From positions 1 through 33,237 of the forward strand of contig CADCCA010000007.1 of assembly GCA_902799855.1 (NCBI GenBank): 33,237 nucleotides of DNA. Direction: 5' to 3'. The stretch's first letter is position 1. Every line of letters begins with the position of its first letter. The position numbers and the translations under genes were made by a program. Positions 14,486-22,124 of the stretch are shown in pieces. The stretch is from an uncultured Erysipelotrichaceae bacterium. Lineage in GTDB: Bacteria; Bacillota_I; Bacilli_A; RFN20; CAG-826. The notes under the pieces are model-generated. The model made no database searches. It had not been told where the DNA came from and saw only the letters and a list, made by a program, of their open reading frames with translations.

Positions 14486-17185
14486 TTAACCGTTTGGTTG
14501 AGCGGCAACGATTTGAATGACTGTAATGGCAGTACCATTATAGTCTTGAGTAGAAACACGATACAAAAGAACAACTTTGTTGTTGAAGACATATGTACAT
14601 GATTCATAATCATAGCCTTGTGTTTGATCAGCGAATGAACCTGTATCGGAATGACCAGCTGTCCAATCTTGTGCTAATTCGAAACCTGTTGGTGTCCAAC
14701 TTGCCAATAAATCTTTAACAGTGCTAGCTGGATTACTTTCAGCATAATAGGCACCACCGAATGAGTAGTATGGATAGCCAGCTTGTTCGGATAAGTCTGT
14801 TGGAGTTTTGCCTAAATGGTTAAGAACTTCAGTAATAGCAGTTAAAGCTGTCCAATCTTGTGCAACCTTAATTTGAATGTCGATGTAGACCATACCTGCT
14901 CTATTGATATCAAGACCATTCCAAGCGCAGAGATCGAGTTGATCATTTGGAGAAGCGTAGTGCATATCGCCATATTGGTCAGCACCGGCTTCAACATAGT
15001 TAGCAGCTAATAAATCAGCTTGATATTGAGCGACAGTAGCAGCTTCTGCACCTGATTCAACTTTGAATTGTAATTGCAAGCCACCTGATGTCACAAACGC
15101 GTAATCAAGAGCAATACCTGAGAACGCTGGAATAACATCTGTAACACCCTTAGAAGCTAAGTATTCAGCGATTTCATCAGCTGGGAATTCAGCTGGAAGA
15201 GCAACTGTACAAATTAAGCGGATGCAAGCATATGTTTCAGCAGTCCAGTCTTGAATATCAACTTGGGCATAAGAACCATCATCGAATGTGATTCTTGCAT
15301 AGAAATTGCCTTCGTCATCGCTATCACCGACAACCCAGCCGGCTTCTTCCATTGCGAGAGCAAATTCGAACATTTCATCATAATCGGATTCGTAAACATC
15401 AACTTCTAAACCATCGATAGCAGCAACTTCTCTAATGCCGAAGTAGGCATCTGGGCTAGCTGCAGCATAATCTGGAATTTCGACTTCCATATCGTTGTTT
15501 GCGAAGAAGTCAACCATAGCAGCACTTGCTTCAGCAGCGGTATGTGGTTCGACTGGTTCTACTTTGTAAGAACCATAGAAGTCAATGAATGTATAACCAC
15601 GTGTGTATTCAACTGTCATATAAGTTAAATAGTCATCTGGTAATTCATAGTCTTCCCAGGAATCTTCCCAAATGAAGCCTGCGGCGAATAATTCGTCAAC
15701 GATTTCGTCAACGAAGTCACCTTTTGTGGCTAAGAGACCAGTTGTTCTGATTTGACCAACGTGGCTACCTGAACCTTCATATGTTTCGTAGTCAACGAAC
15801 CAATCGCCATCTTCGTTAACTGGTCCAAAGACGTTTTCTTCTAAGAATGCTAATTCGATAATATCGGCTGGCCAACCTTGAACTTTTGTAAGACCGCCAT
15901 TGATTAAGTCTTCTTCTGTATAGTCTGGGACTGGGAGATAGACATCAATTTCGTTACCGGCGTCATAATCGTCTGTCGCTTCAAAATATTCGAAGGAAAG
16001 TTCAACACGGCCGATTTGAGTGTCTTTAACGTAATCACCGAATTCGGCGTTTTCGTCTTTAACCCAACCATCATCTAATAATTTCCATTCATAGTTTTCG
16101 AGCATATTGTTTTCGTTGTCGTCACCGATAACGTATAAACCAAAGCCGTAATTATAATATTGGTCACTGTAGTGGTGGTAGCGTGTTTCTTGATTGAAAT
16201 CAGCAAATGGTAAGCTTTGACCGATGTAGTTCCACATTTCTGTTTCGATTTCTGGACCCCATCTGTCTTCGTTTTGTCTAATGTTAGCAAGTTTAACCCA
16301 GTAACCATTGAATTTACCATAGAAGTTGAAGTTATTTAAGTCGATGTAGGAATCGCCATCTTTACCTAAGTCGTTTGATGGATAGCCATAGCCGTAAAGG
16401 ACGGAAGCACCATCTTTACCATCGACGCCATCTTTACCTTTGATGTTACCAACCTTTTTCCAGCTGCCATCAAATTTCATGAAGACATCCCAGGAAACAA
16501 TGTTGAAGAAGACATCGCCATCGAAGCCGCCATTATTATCTGGATCGACTGCGTCGGCATAGATTTGTGCGCCGTTTTTACCATCAACGCCATCTTGACC
16601 GTTTAAACCGTTTTGACCATTTTGGCCATCTTTACCGTTTAAACCATCGGCACCTTTGATGTTACCGATTTTGACCCAAGCGCCATTGAGTTTCATGAAG
16701 ACATCCCATGTCGCAATGTTGAAGAAGACATCGCCTTCTGCGCCAGAGTTAGCTTTTGGATCGGAACCATCAGCGTAGATTTGTGAACCTGGATCACCTT
16801 TTGGACCTTGTTCACCTTGGTCGCCCTTAGGACCTTGAGGACCTTGTTCACCTTGGGCGCCTTTTAAGCAGCCTAAGCTTTGCCAGTGTCCGCCAATCTT
16901 AAGGAAGAAATTCCATGATGCGATATTGACAAAGACGTCACCATCTTTACCAGAAGCATCGTTAGGATCGACACCATCAGCATAGAATTGGGAACCATCA
17001 GCACCTCTGATAGTATCTAACCATTCTTGATAACTCATTGTGCCACCAGCAACTTTATACAACTGATAAATATCTTGTTGTCTGAAATTGCCAGGTTGGT
17101 TGTTGTTCGAATTGCTGTTACAACCTGTCGTTAGTAACATTGCAGCAAGAGCAACACCAGCAAACAATTTTGTAGTTTTTTTCAT
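14486..17185 (-). CDS. Collagen-like surface lipoprotein with repeated unknown domains
   Basis: An 899-residue lipoprotein (LLTTGC, C22) starting at ATG 17185 with AAGGAG upstream; an in-frame ATG at 17251 would put a charged stretch before the signal. Residues 38-62 hold the YxEWL helix motif that often precedes collagen-like tracts. Then four units of about 45 residues, each shaped like YADGxDPxxxxGxxGDVFFNIxxWDVFMKxxGxW (about 64-107, 134-177, 207-249, 259-301), are separated by Gly-X-Y runs (109-133 with GPQGPK-type triplets; 178-206; 250-259). The C-terminal 600 residues, very rich in Asp/Glu/Tyr, form about five copies of a domain of about 110 residues (about 314, 436, 550, 665 and 776 onward). 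A surface, adhesive or structural role is inferred. Confidence 0.85.
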   Translation of the reverse strand: MKKTTKLFAGVALAAMLLTTGCNSNSNNNQPGNFRQQDIYQLYKVAGGTMSYQEWLDTIRGADGSQFYADGVDPNDASGKDGDVFVNIASWNFFLKIGGHWQSLGCLKGAQGEQGPQGPKGDQGEQGPKGDPGSQIYADGSDPKANSGAEGDVFFNIATWDVFMKLNGAWVKIGNIKGADGLNGKDGQNGQNGLNGQDGVDGKNGAQIYADAVDPDNNGGFDGDVFFNIVSWDVFMKFDGSWKKVGNIKGKDGVDGKDGASVLYGYGYPSNDLGKDGDSYIDLNNFNFYGKFNGYWVKLANIRQNEDRWGPEIETEMWNYIGQSLPFADFNQETRYHHYSDQYYNYGFGLYVIGDDNENNMLENYEWKLLDDGWVKDENAEFGDYVKDTQIGRVELSFEYFEATDDYDAGNEIDVYLPVPDYTEEDLINGGLTKVQGWPADIIELAFLEENVFGPVNEDGDWFVDYETYEGSGSHVGQIRTTGLLATKGDFVDEIVDELFAAGFIWEDSWEDYELPDDYLTYMTVEYTRGYTFIDFYGSYKVEPVEPHTAAEASAAMVDFFANNDMEVEIPDYAAASPDAYFGIREVAAIDGLEVDVYESDYDEMFEFALAMEEAGWVVGDSDDEGNFYARITFDDGSYAQVDIQDWTAETYACIRLICTVALPAEFPADEIAEYLASKGVTDVIPAFSGIALDYAFVTSGGLQLQFKVESGAEAATVAQYQADLLAANYVEAGADQYGDMHYASPNDQLDLCAWNGLDINRAGMVYIDIQIKVAQDWTALTAITEVLNHLGKTPTDLSEQAGYPYYSFGGAYYAESNPASTVKDLLASWTPTGFELAQDWTAGHSDTGSFADQTQGYDYESCTYVFNNKVVLLYRVSTQDYNGTAITVIQIVAAQPNG

Positions 17186-17552
17186 AACTAGTTTTGTTCT
17201 CCTTTTCTTTAAAGAATAAATTTTGTCTATAATGGTAGAGCCATATTTCAAATATGTAAAGTATAAAAAATGTTGGCAATTTTATTGTCAGGTTGTATAC
17301 TAAGCCCCTGTGCCTTGAAAAAGCGAGGTTAAAATTATTTTTTTCACCTAAAGGTGAATATTTTATTGTTTTCAAAAATGAAACTAGAAATTTGTTCTTT
17401 TATCAGTTTTAAAAAATTTTTTTCTCCAAAAGTAACAGATTTTAAAAAATGTAAACAACGCGCTTTTTCCTTTAATTTAAGAATTTGTAATTTGCGCGTA
17501 TACATTTATAAAGGAATAGAGGACTTTTTTCTCATGTTTTTTCGAATAATTG
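17186..17552. other. Intergenic region, 5' region of the collagen-like gene, no convincing ORF
   Basis: AT-rich gap between the divergent collagen-like gene and the DUF6442/XRE operon. It holds the AAGGAG site of the collagen-like gene, a plus-strand promoter-like sequence at 17273-17301 and a small hairpin at 17343-17358 (TTCACCT-AA-AGGTGAA). A 77-codon GTG-start frame at 17354-17587 runs into the downstream operators and has no protein-like character. I see no clear promoter for the collagen-like gene itself, so its leader may be long (about 90 bases or more). Confidence 0.5.
17273..17365 (+). ncRNA. Possible small RNA between divergent genes
   Basis: A promoter-like pair TTGGCA (17273-17278), 17-base spacer, TATACT (17296-17301) preceded by TG (17294-17295) is followed by a potential hairpin GCCTTG-AAAAAG-CGAGGT (about 17312-17329), a T-run and a second hairpin (17343-17358). 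No known RNA family is recognised. This is a weak candidate for a transcript of about 50-60 bases. Confidence 0.25.
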
Positions 17553-17606
17553 TTGACAAGTGTACTTGGCAAGTTTTAGTATGTTAATGACAAGTGTACT
17601 TGGCAA
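17553..17606 (+). promoter_or_regulatory. Promoter with twin palindromic operators for the DUF6442/XRE pair
   Basis: -35 TTGACA (17553-17558), 18-base spacer, -10 TAGTAT (17577-17582). The 19-base sequence TGACAAGTGTACTTGGCAA occurs twice and identically, at 17554-17572 and 17588-17606. Each copy contains the palindrome CAAGT-GT-ACTTG with outer TG/CA. One copy sits on the -35 and spacer; the other sits on the expected transcription start, just before the AAAGGAG ribosome binding site. They are 34 bases apart. The downstream XRE protein is the obvious ligand (autorepression). Confidence 0.8.
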
Positions 17607-17618
17607 AGGAGAAATATT

Positions 17619-17945
17619 ATGGAAAAAGAAGAAATACTTGCAAAAGCACAAAAGGAAAACAATGGTGTAGACCTGGTTGAAAAATCAGTGCAAAAAGATG
17701 CGACGTGGTATGCCTATTTCACAATTGTCTTACTCATCATCGTTGTTGATTTGGTCAACGGTTTTGTTTTAAACAACGTCAACAGAGGAGCGGACTTCGC
17801 TTTATTCTCAATGGCGTTCGTAGCCTTCCTCGTTAAATACATCAAACTAAGAAAGAAACACGAACTATTTGTCGCTATTATGTGGGGATCTCTAGCCATT
17901 ATGATGTTAGTAATGTGGATTCTTCAACTCTGCAAGGTAATTTAG
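17619..17945 (+). CDS. Small membrane protein, DUF6442-like
   Basis: A 108-residue protein with a polar, charged N-terminus (MEKEEILAKAQKEN, about 30 residues) and three predicted membrane segments (about 33-53, 58-74, 84-104). The EEILAKAQKEN start and overall plan match the small proteins grouped as DUF6442, which are nearly always encoded next to a 65-70 residue XRE regulator, as here. The start is fixed by AAAGGAG. The function is unknown; the pair behaves like an autoregulated envelope-sensing or stress module in related genomes, but that is inference. Confidence 0.75.
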   Translation: MEKEEILAKAQKENNGVDLVEKSVQKDATWYAYFTIVLLIIVVDLVNGFVLNNVNRGADFALFSMAFVAFLVKYIKLRKKHELFVAIMWGSLAIMMLVMWILQLCKVI

Positions 17946-17948
17946 TGT

Positions 17949-18155
17949 ATGGATGAAGGTTTAGTACTACATAATCGTCTACCAGAAATCAGGAAAGAAA
18001 AGAACTTATCTCAACAAGATTTAGCGAGGTTAGTGGGTGTCTCTAGAAACACAATTAGTTCGATTGAGACAGGACAATTTACGCCAACCGCTAAACTTGC
18101 TCTCCTCATTTCCATCGCTCTAGACAAGAAATTTGAAGAGATTTTCTATTTCTAA
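17949..18155 (+). CDS. XRE-family HTH repressor
   Basis: A 68-residue protein that is almost entirely a Cro/C1-type helix-turn-helix: LPEIRKEKNLSQQDLA, then the recognition helix in GVSRNTISSIETGQFTPT, and a closing helix LALLISIALDKKFEEIF. It begins three bases after the membrane protein gene and depends on the same promoter. The twin 19-base operators upstream are the expected binding sites. This compact class (YgzD/YozG-like) lacks an effector domain, so any signal must come through its partner or its own abundance. Confidence 0.9.
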   Translation: MDEGLVLHNRLPEIRKEKNLSQQDLARLVGVSRNTISSIETGQFTPTAKLALLISIALDKKFEEIFYF

Positions 18156-18175
18156 TTTAAAACAAGTTTTAAAAG

Positions 18176-18208
18176 AAAGCAGTGTAGGTTTATGACATTG
18201 CTTTTTTA
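18176..18208 (+). terminator. Terminator of the DUF6442/XRE operon
   Basis: AAAGCAGTGT (18176-18185) pairs with ACATTGCTTT (18195-18204) over ten bases with one G-T pair and loop AGGTTTATG, followed by a T-run to 18207. A weaker AT hairpin TTTAAAAC-AA-GTTTTAAA precedes it (18156-18173). Confidence 0.85.
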
Positions 18209-18246
18209 TTACTAAAAAATATAGATTGTTGTATAGTAGAAATGAA

Positions 18247-20523
18247 ATGAAACTCTTATCAAAATTCTGGAATGGATTTTTAAACATTTTTGGTATTCGT
18301 AAGAATTCTGAATACGTTAAAAATTATTTAAATGAAGCGAACATGAAATCTGGCATTTTCATGTCCTTCGTGATTTTTGTTTTGGAAATTTGGCTTGTAA
18401 TAAGACAAGCACAAAAGTACGTTATTCCAAAGATCTCTGGAGGCATGAATGGATTTGAAGCGATTTTCAAATATACATCTCTATACTTTGTAATGATGTT
18501 CTTTGGTGCTGCTATGTTTATGTACTCTTTGCAATACATAAGCAAGAAAAAATCCAAGAGCAAAATGATTGTTCCAATCGTTTTTGCGGGCTTATCCATT
18601 GGATTGTGCTGCTTGTTGCCATTAGAATTCTACTACAAATCCATCGTTTTAAACTCACCAGTAGATGCCACAACAGTTCAAGGAATATTGAAACTATTCT
18701 TCTATTTATCGGTTTTCCAATTTGATATTGGCATTATCTTTTCATCCATATACCGCTATAGAGGTGGTAAACGAGCATCCGTTAGCTCTGTTATGGTCAT
18801 TTCCTTGTTCGCTTTGGTCTGTCTCGCCTTTGGCGTGATGGTTTCATATGGTGATTTTATTAGTTCCACAGTTTACAAAGATGTCGTCGTGGGCGTTGAT
18901 AAAAACGGCAACGATATAGTTAAAGATGTTATTGCCAACGATAAGAGTAATAAACAAATTATTTGCTTCTTGATGTTCGCTATTTATATCGGTTGCTTAT
19001 TAATTTGGAACCCATTAATTTCCATTGGCATTTTAGGAACATTATTCTTGGGCTTCTTCTTTGCTCTTGATGGTGCGGCTTCATTTGGTAAAAGAATCGT
19101 CACAGAAGGCGACCAACTCAATTACATCACGTTCTTTATTTCTATCGCCATGGTCGCTGTTTCTATTTACAACCAACGTCTTTCTGAAGCTAAAAAGGAT
19201 GAAGAACTCGAAGAGTTAGCGACAGTTGATAAACTCACTGGTTTAATGAGTTTTGAGTATTTCATCACCCAGATTTCCGATAGAATCAAACAATATGATA
19301 TCCAAAAAGGTAACAGTGTTTACCTATTCATTAATATCACTAATTTCAAAGTATATAACGACCAAAAAGGTTTCCAACAAGGTAATGAATTCTTGAAAAA
19401 AGTCGGTGAAATTCTAAGCGAAGAATTCAACGAATATTCATTAATCAGCCGTCAATCCGATGACCACTTTGTTATTTTCACCATTAATATGAAAGTGAGA
19501 GACAAAGTCTTCTCGATTAATCAAAAGATTCAAGCCCTTGAACCAGATATCAAACCAGGTATCATGGTTGGTGCTTTTGAAGTATACAATCCACAAGAAG
19601 ATCCTCACTATTCAGTCGAAAAGGCTAGATATGCTTTCTCAGCCTTGAAGGCTAGAAATAATGGTGATCTCATGATGTATTATGACGATCAAATGCATGA
19701 TGATTACTTAATGGTGCAGTACGTTGTGACCCATATCGATGAAGCAATCGAAAAAGGTTACTTAAAAGCCTATTATCAACCAGTTGTTTGGTCTAAAGGT
19801 AGAGCGTTATGTGGTGCGGAAGCCCTCGCGAGATGGATTGATCCAAAATATGGTTTCCTCTCTCCCGCTAAATTCGTTCCAGCCTTAGAAAACGCTAGAC
19901 TTATCTATAAATTAGATAAAGAAATTTTAAGACTCGTCTGCCAAGACATTCGTTATAACTTAGATAATGGCTTACCAGTCTTACCAGTTTCTATTAACTT
20001 CTCACGTGCTGACTTCGGCTTAATCGATATCGTTGAAGTAGTGACTAAGACAGTGGAAGAATATGATATTCCACACGAATTACTCCACATTGAAATTACC
20101 GAAAGCGCTTTAACTGATGAAGAAGATGCCTTAAAACTCACCATTAATCGTCTCCATGAAAATGGCTTTGCCACCTGGCTTGATGACTTCGGTAGTGGCT
20201 ATTCTTCCATCAATGTCCTTAAGGACTTTGAATTCGACGTCTTAAAACTCGATATGAAGTTCTTAACTGGCTTCTCTGATAATAAGAAATCTAGAGCTCT
20301 TATTAAATCAGTCATCAATATGGCGGAACAAATCGGCATGAAGACACTTTGTGAAGGTGTTGAAACCATGGAACAAGCGGAGTTCTTAGAAGACGCTAGC
20401 TGTGGACGATTACAAGGTTACTTATACGGCAAACCACTCAGTTATCAAGAGATTATGAATAAGATTAAAAACGGTGAATTCGCCTTATCTGATGACATCA
20501 TCATAAAAAAGAAGCAAAAGTGA
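18247..20523 (+). CDS. Membrane GGDEF-EAL protein, degenerate cyclase, intact phosphodiesterase
   Basis: A 758-residue protein from ATG 18247; an upstream in-frame TTG at 18226 overlaps the promoter. About eight membrane segments fill residues 35-310. A GGDEF domain (about 325-490) follows, whose active-site motif reads SDDHF (404-408), so cyclase activity should be lost; it may still bind GTP. The C-terminal EAL domain (about 495-740) keeps EAL (525-527), N584, E616, DDFGSGYSS (646-654), K667 and EGVET, so it should hydrolyse c-di-GMP. TATAGT (18232-18237) lies nine bases before the ATG and there is no ribosome binding site. The stop codon lies inside the terminator stem. This is the only c-di-GMP gene in the window. 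Confidence 0.9.
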   Translation: MKLLSKFWNGFLNIFGIRKNSEYVKNYLNEANMKSGIFMSFVIFVLEIWLVIRQAQKYVIPKISGGMNGFEAIFKYTSLYFVMMFFGAAMFMYSLQYISKKKSKSKMIVPIVFAGLSIGLCCLLPLEFYYKSIVLNSPVDATTVQGILKLFFYLSVFQFDIGIIFSSIYRYRGGKRASVSSVMVISLFALVCLAFGVMVSYGDFISSTVYKDVVVGVDKNGNDIVKDVIANDKSNKQIICFLMFAIYIGCLLIWNPLISIGILGTLFLGFFFALDGAASFGKRIVTEGDQLNYITFFISIAMVAVSIYNQRLSEAKKDEELEELATVDKLTGLMSFEYFITQISDRIKQYDIQKGNSVYLFINITNFKVYNDQKGFQQGNEFLKKVGEILSEEFNEYSLISRQSDDHFVIFTINMKVRDKVFSINQKIQALEPDIKPGIMVGAFEVYNPQEDPHYSVEKARYAFSALKARNNGDLMMYYDDQMHDDYLMVQYVVTHIDEAIEKGYLKAYYQPVVWSKGRALCGAEALARWIDPKYGFLSPAKFVPALENARLIYKLDKEILRLVCQDIRYNLDNGLPVLPVSINFSRADFGLIDIVEVVTKTVEEYDIPHELLHIEITESALTDEEDALKLTINRLHENGFATWLDDFGSGYSSINVLKDFEFDVLKLDMKFLTGFSDNKKSRALIKSVINMAEQIGMKTLCEGVETMEQAEFLEDASCGRLQGYLYGKPLSYQEIMNKIKNGEFALSDDIIIKKKQK

Positions 20524-20547
20524 GATGAGCAATTCATCTCTCTTTTT
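20517..20547 (+). terminator. Terminator overlapping the stop codon of the GGDEF-EAL gene
   Basis: The perfect seven-base stem GAGATGA-gcaat-TCATCTC begins at 20522. With one mismatch it extends into AAAAG upstream and CTTTT downstream, so the TGA stop (20521-20523) is within the stem. TCTTTTT follows and merges with the next promoter. Confidence 0.8.
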
Positions 20548-20555
20548 GTTATAAT
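20547..20555 (+). promoter_or_regulatory. Extended -10 promoter, leaderless start of the metallopeptidase gene
   Basis: TGTTATAAT (20547-20555) is a TGnTATAAT extended -10. Exactly six bases (CCTAAT) separate it from ATG 20562, placing the A of ATG at +1. There is no ribosome binding site, and the -35 region lies in the preceding terminator. Confidence 0.7.
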
Positions 20556-20561
20556 CCTAAT

Positions 20562-22076
20562 ATGAGCGAAAAAGTCTTATTAGCGGTTAACGGCACTTTG
20601 ATGCGTGGTTTAGCCTTACACAGTAACTTAACTGATGCTGGGGCTACTTTTATTAAGAAAAGTAAAACTGAAAAAGCCTACCGTTTATATAGTATTAACG
20701 ACCAATATCCCGCTATGATCAAAGAGGAAAAAGGTCAAGCTATTGCAGTGGAACTATTTGAAATAAGCGAAGAAGGTATGCAAGAAGTCCTTTCTAAGGA
20801 ACCAGAAGGTTTAACTATTGATAAAATCACTTTGATCGATAAAAAAGAAGTCTATGGTGTTATTGGTTTACCTTCCATTATTGAAGGACAAAAGGATATT
20901 ACTTCTTTTAAAGGCTGGAGAAAGTATATCGCTTCTTTAAAGCCAATTCATAAATTCATCCCTTTAATTGTTAAAGGCTCAATAATTCTTGGTTTACTGT
21001 TAATCTTTTTAATTCTTGTTCTTTTAAAAAAGAACCATGATATCGCGGAAGGTATGTCTAGAACCATCGCTAGGGGGTATGGAGCGACTGTCAGCGGTAT
21101 CAGTTCTATCCTCCCATTCGTCTCCTTGATGGAATTATTCTTCCTGGCCTTATTTGGAGGAATCATCACTTTGCTCATCTTTTTCATCATCGACTTAGTG
21201 AAGAAAAGAATAATCAAAGCGTTCTGCCGCATTTTAAATATCGCCATTATGGTTATTTCAACAATCACAACTTACCAATTATCTTGTGAAGCAGCCTATA
21301 ACCGTAAACCCATTCCTTTACCATATTATGAAGGGGAAGTGGAAAGAGAAGAATATATCGATATCTTCAATTATTTTGCAACCGACATCAACACCTGTGT
21401 TGAATCGTTAGAATTTGATAAATCTGGCGATGTTAAAACCAAGATGAACATTTGGGACATCGCAAAAGTGGTCAAAAAGGCTTATTCCATACTCGACGGT
21501 AATTCCTATTACAATAGCCATTTCGGATCAGTTAAGCCAATGATGTCATCGTTCTTATATCGTGAATTCCAAATCACAGGTTTTACTTTTTCACCATCAG
21601 GTGAGGCTAATATCGATGTTTTGATCCCAGTGGGTGATCTTCCTTTTACCATCGCTCACGAACTCGCTCACACCAAAGGGGTAATGAGAGAAGATGAGGC
21701 CAACCAATTAGCCTTCTATGTCTGTTTAAATAGTGAAAGCCCATTCTTAAGATTCTCTGCTTATAGCCGTTATTTCTATTTGATGAGAAGCATGGCCTCA
21801 ACTTCATATTTGACAGATGAAGAAAGAGAACAATTAGTCAAAGTTGATCCATCTTTAAGTAAACTTGAATCTTTCGAATATAAGTTTTGGAAAGAACATG
21901 ACTTATTAGCCAAGATTGGTGATTTCTTTAATAACCTCTACATCAAAAGCAGTGGTGTCAGTGGCGGTACTTCTTCCTATCACGGTGGTACAGAATATAC
22001 CTATGATCCAACCGAACATAGAATTACTCCTTCTAAATACCACAAATTATTCTTTGAAAAATATTATCGCGCTTAA
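20562..22076 (+). CDS. AtzF-C/GGCT-like domain fused to DUF3810 membrane metallopeptidase
   Basis: A 504-residue fusion. Residues 3-125 resemble the C-terminal domain of allophanate hydrolase, a gamma-glutamylcyclotransferase-like fold: NGTLMRG, then RLYSINDQYPAMI, then DITSFKGWRKYI. Three membrane segments follow (about 132-155, 186-210, 222-240). The rest matches DUF3810 with a zinc-protease motif HELAH (366-370) and a downstream Glu in REDEANQLAF as probable third ligand. No signal peptide; the N-terminal domain would be cytoplasmic, with the peptidase after the third segment, probably outside. An allophanate-hydrolase amidase domain is absent, so the urea pathway is unlikely. Substrate unknown. 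Confidence 0.75.
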   Translation: MSEKVLLAVNGTLMRGLALHSNLTDAGATFIKKSKTEKAYRLYSINDQYPAMIKEEKGQAIAVELFEISEEGMQEVLSKEPEGLTIDKITLIDKKEVYGVIGLPSIIEGQKDITSFKGWRKYIASLKPIHKFIPLIVKGSIILGLLLIFLILVLLKKNHDIAEGMSRTIARGYGATVSGISSILPFVSLMELFFLALFGGIITLLIFFIIDLVKKRIIKAFCRILNIAIMVISTITTYQLSCEAAYNRKPIPLPYYEGEVEREEYIDIFNYFATDINTCVESLEFDKSGDVKTKMNIWDIAKVVKKAYSILDGNSYYNSHFGSVKPMMSSFLYREFQITGFTFSPSGEANIDVLIPVGDLPFTIAHELAHTKGVMREDEANQLAFYVCLNSESPFLRFSAYSRYFYLMRSMASTSYLTDEEREQLVKVDPSLSKLESFEYKFWKEHDLLAKIGDFFNNLYIKSSGVSGGTSSYHGGTEYTYDPTEHRITPSKYHKLFFEKYYRA

Positions 22077-22112
22077 TAAAGCATATTATTAGAAATAGAT
22101 ATCTAAACTTTA

Positions 22113-22118
22113 TAGAAT
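22113..22118 (+). promoter_or_regulatory. -10 element, leaderless start of the DUF3737 gene
   Basis: TAGAAT at 22113-22118, exactly six bases (AAAATT) before ATG 22125, with no ribosome binding site. An overlapping alternative is TATAGA (22111-22116). Confidence 0.55.
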
Positions 22119-22124
22119 AAAATT

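Noticed and set aside
16560..16870. Tandem repeats in the collagen-like gene as a satellite
   Set aside because: They follow the nine-base Gly-X-Y period of the protein and are explained by it.
17354..17587. 77-codon GTG-start frame in the gap before the DUF6442/XRE operon
   Set aside because: Composition is that of AT-rich noncoding DNA (many Phe/Lys), it has no convincing ribosome binding site, and it runs across the -35 and first operator of the real operon.
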